Below, one piece after another: positions 60,701-64,000 of a DNA stretch of 64,000 nt. The stretch is taken from assembly GCA_963790505.1 (NCBI GenBank), contig CAWBOT010000004.1, positions 124,001 through 188,000 on the forward strand, written 5' to 3'. Position 1 is the stretch's first letter. Every line of letters begins with the position of its first letter. The position numbers and the translations under genes are program-made. Below the pieces are notes generated by a model. It saw nothing but the letters and a program-made list of their open reading frames with translations. It searched no databases and was not told where the DNA came from. Source of the DNA: Acidisarcina sp963790505. Its GTDB lineage: Bacteria > Acidobacteriota > Terriglobia > Terriglobales > Acidobacteriaceae.

Positions 60701-60707
60701 GAAGTAG
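57702..60707 (+). CDS. Nonribosomal peptide synthetase, A-T-TE termination module, predicted Ser
   Basis: 1001 residues. Residues 1-80 are the tail of a C domain linker (TLSDAERRRVLYDWNDTRADFP), not a full C domain. Adenylation at about 85-600; the pocket read against GrsA gives D-V-W-H-V-S-L-V-D-K, a Ser type. Carrier Ser in LGGHSLLA (about 669). Thioesterase at about 730-990 with the nucleophile in GGFSAGG (about 799), FDSYVEA and His in YGGHEDIF. The 182 bases after the C gene are AT-rich. It releases the peptide, by hydrolysis or cyclisation. Cytoplasmic. Confidence 0.94.
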   Translation: MDQQADAPWATNGRDRLTNGTVSRLVPQVSAVESGQAMGRGANSQLVSAVAERLDDNTRATSSVPTLSDAERRRVLYDWNDTRADFPADKCIHQMFEEQVARTPEAPAVAFEGVSIPYAELNRRANQLAHHLIELGVKPDARVAICLERSIEMVVALFAVLKAGGAYLPLDPAYPVDRLRYMLEDSSPVALITQNHLAGLFADLKQSVPVLDMAVAAPPWRKQPETNPDRARVGVTPSNLVYVIYTSGSTGKPKGVMVEHRSLVNRLVWMQCAYRLDAADTVLQKTPFSFDVSVWEFFWPLIVGARLVMARPEGHKDPAYLIQTISRNKITTLHFVPSMLQVFLEQADKSQCPSLTRVVSSGEALPAALAQRFHQRLPQASLYNLYGPTETTVDVTAWTCTPNSTLSFIPIGRPIANTQTYILNANGEPVAVGEAGELFIGGVNVARGYLNRPELTAERFLADPFATEPGARMYRTGDLCRWMADGNIEYLGRNDFQVKIRGFRIELGEIEARLTQHPGVREAVVIAREDTPGDKRLVAYLVPGAGAKLRDRDLRDLLGRHLPDYMVPSSFVPMERMPVTANGKLDRSALPAPKARNQLRREMTWTPRKASDPNIAARTPTDAPTADLLRDGEYAPPSDSLEVELIEIWEETLGLAHIGVRDDFFQLGGHSLLAARMFARIAEKLHKNLPFATLFQGATIEKLAQVIRAEGWTSHWSVLVPIQEHGSKTPLFLVHGLDGNVLSFYGLRQHIPADQPLYGIQSDGMASGRASAVSIADMARIYVKEVRSVQPHGPYLLGGFSAGGLVAYEMARQLQAEGERVQFLALFDSYVEAVGGYWLKSFYSRRALKISMIALLGSWHGIRKHGIARVFVSKVRSMGMNLRIMLWLLLGSMIGKKRVGEDAQPQFLSPREAFTRAIRVYSPQPYSGSAVSFRSPTPAFATPDPADGWSKYISGRLEHQEIYGGHEDIFREPHIAGLADQLMQALEASYHHEEEYQSQAK

Positions 60708-60710
60708 CGG

Positions 60711-60735
60711 TGATGGCCAGATCCTGGGTCCATCA
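60711..60735 (+). terminator. Hairpin after the NRPS gene, possible terminator
   Basis: TGATGGCCAG (60711-60720) pairs with CTGG and CCATCA (60724-60735), separated by a two-base GT bulge, around loop ATC, beginning 4 bases past the stop. No clear T-run follows, so a role in RNA stability is possible. Confidence 0.4.
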
Positions 60736-61024
60736 GCTTCCTGATTAAATGAGCGCCGTGGACGTTGGAGGTCTTTGCCTCTTCCTTTGGGTTCGCTCCC
60801 GCGCGGCCGAGCCGCCCTCGACGATCTCGCGCGCACCCTCCGCTTGACCCCATCATCTTTGGTCGTCGTTTCGTCGTTTCGAAGGATTCTGGTGCTTCGG
60901 CCAAAAACTAGAGTCGCGGCGGCATTCCCACGAGTCTATCTGCTGACGGCGAGTATGCTGGCTGCATGGCCCGGACGATCTACATCCACAGCACAGTGGG
61001 CCTCGTGTAAAGGAACGTACCGCA
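60736..61024. other. Intergenic region before the ion-channel gene
   Basis: About 290 bases with no supportable gene. The promoter of the channel gene lies here, boxes not fixed. Confidence 0.3.
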
Positions 61025-62206
61025 ATGCACACGTTGAGCATCATCGCCGGCGTTGTCTGTATCTTCTCCGCGCTCCTGGACGCTTTTCAGACGGTGATCC
61101 TGCCGCGGCGCGCCTCCGGGCGCTTCCGGCTCACCCGGCTCTTCTACGTCTTCACCTGGGGGCCCTGGTCGGCAATCACCTCACGGATGAAAGACTCCCG
61201 CAAGCGGGAGACCGCCTTTAGCTTTTATGGCCCGCTCTCGCTTGTGTGCCTGATCGTGGCCTGGGCCGCAGCGCTCGTTATTGGATTTTCGTTTATCTAC
61301 TACGGGCTCGGTTCACCCTTCACCGATGCGTTGATGACACCCGGCCTGCGCACCGACCTTTATGTGAGCGGAACGACGCTCTTCACTCTTGGCCTCGGCG
61401 ACGTTGTGCCGCACAGCCCGTGGACGCGCGAGCTGATCATCCTCGAATCCGGCATGGGCCTCGGCTTCGTCGCCGTCGTGATCGGATATTTTCCCGTCCT
61501 CTACGGAGCATTTTCGAAGCGCGAGATGGCCATCTCCCTGCTCGACGCCCGCGCCGGGTCGCCGCCCACCGCCGTCGAACTCCTGCGCCGCCACGCCTTC
61601 GAAGGCGGCGATGCCGCGCTCACCCTGCTCCTCGAGGAGTGGGAACGCTGGGCCGCCGAACTGATGGAGAGCCACATCTCCTATCCGCTGCTGTGCTACT
61701 TCCGCTCCCAGCACACGAACCAAAGCTGGTTGAGTGCGCTCACCGCTGTCCTCGACGCCTGTGCACTGCTCGTTGCCGGCGTGCAGGGGCACCCGGCACG
61801 GCAGGCGCAGCTTACCTTTGCCATGGCTCGCCACGCCCTCGTCGATCTCTCCCAGGTATTCTCCCAGCCTCCGGTCACCGACATGCCCAACCGCCTGCCG
61901 CCGGAGCGCTTCGAGGCGATCTACAGCCTGCTTTGCCAGAGCGGAGTGAGTGTCTGCCGCGATCCAGGATCGATGGAGCGCCTCAGCCAGATGCGCGGGC
62001 TCTACGAGGGCTACGCCGAGACCATGAGCCGCTACCTGTGCATGACCCTGCCGCCCTGGCTCGCCGAGCGTCCGCATAAGGACAACTGGCAGACCGTGGC
62101 GAAGTTGCGCGACCAGGCCGAAAAAGCATCCGGAAACGCTGCGACCTCGCAGCCCGCCCCAGATGCGAACATCCTCGCCGGGTTCGACGAACATCACGAC
62201 TTCTAA
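61025..62206 (+). CDS. Two-TM-type potassium-channel-like membrane protein
   Basis: 393 residues. Hydrophobic segments at about 2-22, 70-97 and 135-160; the loop before the last contains TLFTLGLGDVVPHS, a pore signature with Leu instead of the usual Tyr/Phe in the TxGYGD filter. The last 230 residues form a soluble helical domain (LLDARAGSPPTAVELLRRHAFEGGDAALTLLLEEWERWAAEL) rather than RCK, so gating differs from common channels. Substrate selectivity is uncertain. It converges on the acyltransferase gene, overlapping it by a few bases at the 3' ends (62203-62206). Confidence 0.85.
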   Translation: MHTLSIIAGVVCIFSALLDAFQTVILPRRASGRFRLTRLFYVFTWGPWSAITSRMKDSRKRETAFSFYGPLSLVCLIVAWAAALVIGFSFIYYGLGSPFTDALMTPGLRTDLYVSGTTLFTLGLGDVVPHSPWTRELIILESGMGLGFVAVVIGYFPVLYGAFSKREMAISLLDARAGSPPTAVELLRRHAFEGGDAALTLLLEEWERWAAELMESHISYPLLCYFRSQHTNQSWLSALTAVLDACALLVAGVQGHPARQAQLTFAMARHALVDLSQVFSQPPVTDMPNRLPPERFEAIYSLLCQSGVSVCRDPGSMERLSQMRGLYEGYAETMSRYLCMTLPPWLAERPHKDNWQTVAKLRDQAEKASGNAATSQPAPDANILAGFDEHHDF

Positions 62207-63387
62207 ACGTTCATCGCATCGGGCCTATACGGCTTCGCCCAACCTCGAATCAGCCGCTGCCCCGGCCGCTCGACCCACTTCATCGTCAACACGGCCGCCA
62301 CGACCAGGAGCAGGTAACTGAACCAGGGATCGAGCGCGATCAGTCCAGTCTTCTGGAGAACCCCCGAATCGTGGATCAAGTTCCAGAGATTGAAGTGCAA
62401 CAGATAGAGGCAATAGCTCGCCTCGCCAAGCAGAACGAACGGCAGGAAGCCGAAGAATCGCGATAGGATATTTTTTCCCGCTAGTCCCAGAACAGTGAGC
62501 CCAAAAAGCGGCATCAGCAGTCCGTCGTGGAGGAAAACGTAGGGAAACCTTTCACCCCGCGAAAGAACGAAATAGAGCGATGCTATCCCAACGATGCCCA
62601 GCACCAGCCTCCAACGGCTCTCCTCCGAAATCCGCGCATGAAGGTCGGCCAAAACGACGCCAAATAGGAATGAAGGCAGATGCGGCGGCGGCGTAAACTT
62701 GAGCGCCCGCAGCCACCATCCATTGGAATACCGGTCAGGATGAAAATCCCCGTCTGGATGCAGCAAGGTATAGAGGGCCGGGCACAGCATCCCAAGGCAC
62801 CATAGTGCCAAGAGCAGCGTGAGCAGCCACACCAGCTTCTTCGGCCGCTTCCACCGCACTACCATCGGGAAGAGCACGTAAAAGAAGGCTTCCGTAGACA
62901 TCGTCCACGCCGGAGTGTTCCAAAAGGTCGAGAGTGTTGGGCTCCAGCCTTGAAGCAGCAGCAGCGTCAACACGATGCCTGCGAAAAAAGCCGGACCGCT
63001 GTGCGCGCGGAATTCCAGCGCAAGCATGCCCAGTGAAACAATCAGGCTGAAGACGTAAACCGGATAGAGACGCGAAAACCGCGCCAGCCAGAACTCGCCA
63101 AGGCGCATTTGGCCGCTCGCCGCGCGATCGGAGTAGTTGTAAGCCAGGATGAAGCCCGAGAGCAGCAGGAAGAAGCTCACCGAGGTATAGCCGTTGTCGA
63201 CTACCGGCGCGAGCCAGCCGAAGTTCTTTGGGTCGGAAAAATGGAAGAAAACCAGGTTCAGGGCTGCGAAGATACGCAGGCCCGTCAACGCCGGCAGCCG
63301 CGATTTCCTGACTGAAACCGGTACTCCTGAGAGCTTTGGAGAAGCCCCAACCGGCGCTTCAATGACCAGAGACGAACTCGTGGACAC
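62203..63387 (-). CDS. Acyltransferase-3 (OafA/YrhL) family membrane protein
   Basis: About 395 residues. Start uncertain: the open frame reaches 63507 but would overlap pyrH by 106 bases; GTG 63387 is chosen. From LPALTGLRIFAALNLVFFHF, with the family His, about ten membrane helices follow, including YTSVSFFLLLSGFILAY, WLARFSRLYPVYVFSL and TMSTEAFFYVLFP. These enzymes transfer acetyl or other acyl groups to extracytoplasmic polysaccharides or small molecules. A role in decorating the NRPS product cannot be excluded but the gene is on the opposite strand. Confidence 0.86.
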   Translation of the reverse strand: MSTSSSLVIEAPVGASPKLSGVPVSVRKSRLPALTGLRIFAALNLVFFHFSDPKNFGWLAPVVDNGYTSVSFFLLLSGFILAYNYSDRAASGQMRLGEFWLARFSRLYPVYVFSLIVSLGMLALEFRAHSGPAFFAGIVLTLLLLQGWSPTLSTFWNTPAWTMSTEAFFYVLFPMVVRWKRPKKLVWLLTLLLALWCLGMLCPALYTLLHPDGDFHPDRYSNGWWLRALKFTPPPHLPSFLFGVVLADLHARISEESRWRLVLGIVGIASLYFVLSRGERFPYVFLHDGLLMPLFGLTVLGLAGKNILSRFFGFLPFVLLGEASYCLYLLHFNLWNLIHDSGVLQKTGLIALDPWFSYLLLVVAAVLTMKWVERPGQRLIRGWAKPYRPDAMNV

Positions 63388-63401
63388 AGGTGCGTCCGCG
63401 C

Positions 63402-64000
63402 TCAGGCCGTGACCAGCGAGCCGATCTTCTCTTCGCAGATCACCCGCTGAATGTTCCCCGGCTGGTTCATGTCGAAGATGATCATGGGGAGATTGTTGTC
63501 CTTGCACAGGCTCACCGCAGTCGCGTCCATGACCTTCAACCCCAGCCGCAGAATTTCCATGTAGGTTATTTCGTCAAATTTCACCGCGCCCTTATTGATG
63601 ACCGGATCGGAATCGTAGATTCCGTCAACTTTAGTCGCCTTCAATAAAACATCGGCCTTGATCTCCATCGCCCGCAACGATGCCGCAGTATCCGTCGAGA
63701 AATAGGGATTCCCTGTCCCGGCTGCAAAAATGACGATCCGACCCTTTTCGAGGTGCCGCACCGCGCGCCGCCGAATATAAGGCTCGCAGACCTGGTTCAT
63801 CTCAATGGCCGACATCACCCGGCAAAAGGCGCCCTGCTTCTCAATAGCGTCCTGGATCGCGAGCGCATTGATTACCGTGGCCAGCATCCCCATATTGTCC
63901 GCAGAGACGCGGTCCATATGCTTAGCCTGCTCCGCGACGCCGCGAAAGAAGTTGCCGCCGCCCACCACGATAGCGATTTCTACGCCCAGCTTATGAACTT
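63402..64000 (-). CDS. pyrH: UMP kinase, truncated at the window edge
   Basis: Cytoplasmic enzyme making UDP from UMP and ATP. The last 199 residues are visible: KLGVEIAIVVGGGNFFRG, DNMGMLATVINALAIQDAIEKQG, AAGTGNPYFSTDTAASLRA and KVDGIYDSDP, all family hallmarks, ending in VICEEKIGSLVTA. The N-terminal 40 or so residues lie past base 64000. A housekeeping gene, which supports a chromosomal location. Confidence 0.97.
   Translation of the reverse strand, partial: VHKLGVEIAIVVGGGNFFRGVAEQAKHMDRVSADNMGMLATVINALAIQDAIEKQGAFCRVMSAIEMNQVCEPYIRRRAVRHLEKGRIVIFAAGTGNPYFSTDTAASLRAMEIKADVLLKATKVDGIYDSDPVINKGAVKFDEITYMEILRLGLKVMDATAVSLCKDNNLPMIIFDMNQPGNIQRVICEEKIGSLVTA

Overview
The window looks like chromosomal DNA from an acidobacterium (Terriglobia/Acidobacteriaceae type). 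The grounds are GC-rich DNA, a PadR regulator next to a MacB/FtsX-type permease of the acidobacterial duplicated-permease kind, a 1112-residue Oar-like TonB-dependent receptor with a carboxypeptidase-regulatory N-terminus, and a neighbouring DUF3300/DUF2950 pair. The taxonomic call is inference. No phage, transposon, integrase or CRISPR array was seen. Two tRNA genes are present: Ser-CGA and Ala-GGC.

Layout. 1-3.1 kb: frameshifted permease with its PadR repressor. 3.4-9.1 kb: exported S74-type fibre-like protein, HtpX protease, and a divergent LysR/YeiH pair. 9.1-15.4 kb (minus strand): membrane-anchored formylglycine-generating enzyme (FGE), BamA/TamA-like barrel, small secreted protein, beta-propeller and outer-membrane barrel. 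15.6-29.7 kb: tRNA-Ser, frameshifted sulfatase, duplicated-domain protein, DyP peroxidase, catalase-fold protein, a large hybrid histidine kinase broken by about a dozen indels, an unknown protein, an SrpA-type peroxidase, a flavin reductase and a frameshifted aldo/keto reductase. 29.8-36.5 kb (minus): ECF sigma factor and anti-sigma factor upstream of an MdtNOP-like efflux system with YtcA. 36.7-39.8 kb: tRNA-Ala, single-domain response regulator and sensor kinase. 40.1-47.7 kb: second sulfatase, beta-propeller, DUF3300, DUF2950, exported RidA and Tat-exported amine oxidase. 47.8-52.4 kb: TonB receptor and a hypothetical exported protein. 52.7-60.7 kb: a compact nonribosomal peptide cluster (A-T, P450, free-standing C, A-T-TE). 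61-64 kb: ion channel, acyltransferase and pyrH.

How the genes work together. The FGE can activate both sulfatases, which carry CSPTR and CTAGR. The peroxidase/catalase genes form a haem-oxidant island. The amine oxidase and RidA are overlapping exported partners that would make and then hydrolyse imines. The NRPS cluster is the most interesting system. Reading the adenylation pocket residues predicts Leu for the first enzyme and Ser for the last. A P450 lies immediately after the Leu-loading protein, suggesting an oxidised Leu-Ser dipeptide or a derivative released by the thioesterase.

Caveat: four genes carry frameshifts while the reading in the alternate frame stays intact. In the histidine kinase about twelve indels fall within 1.35 kb, which looks more like local sequence error than decay. 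Those loci should be read as probably functional genes in a flawed assembly until resequenced.
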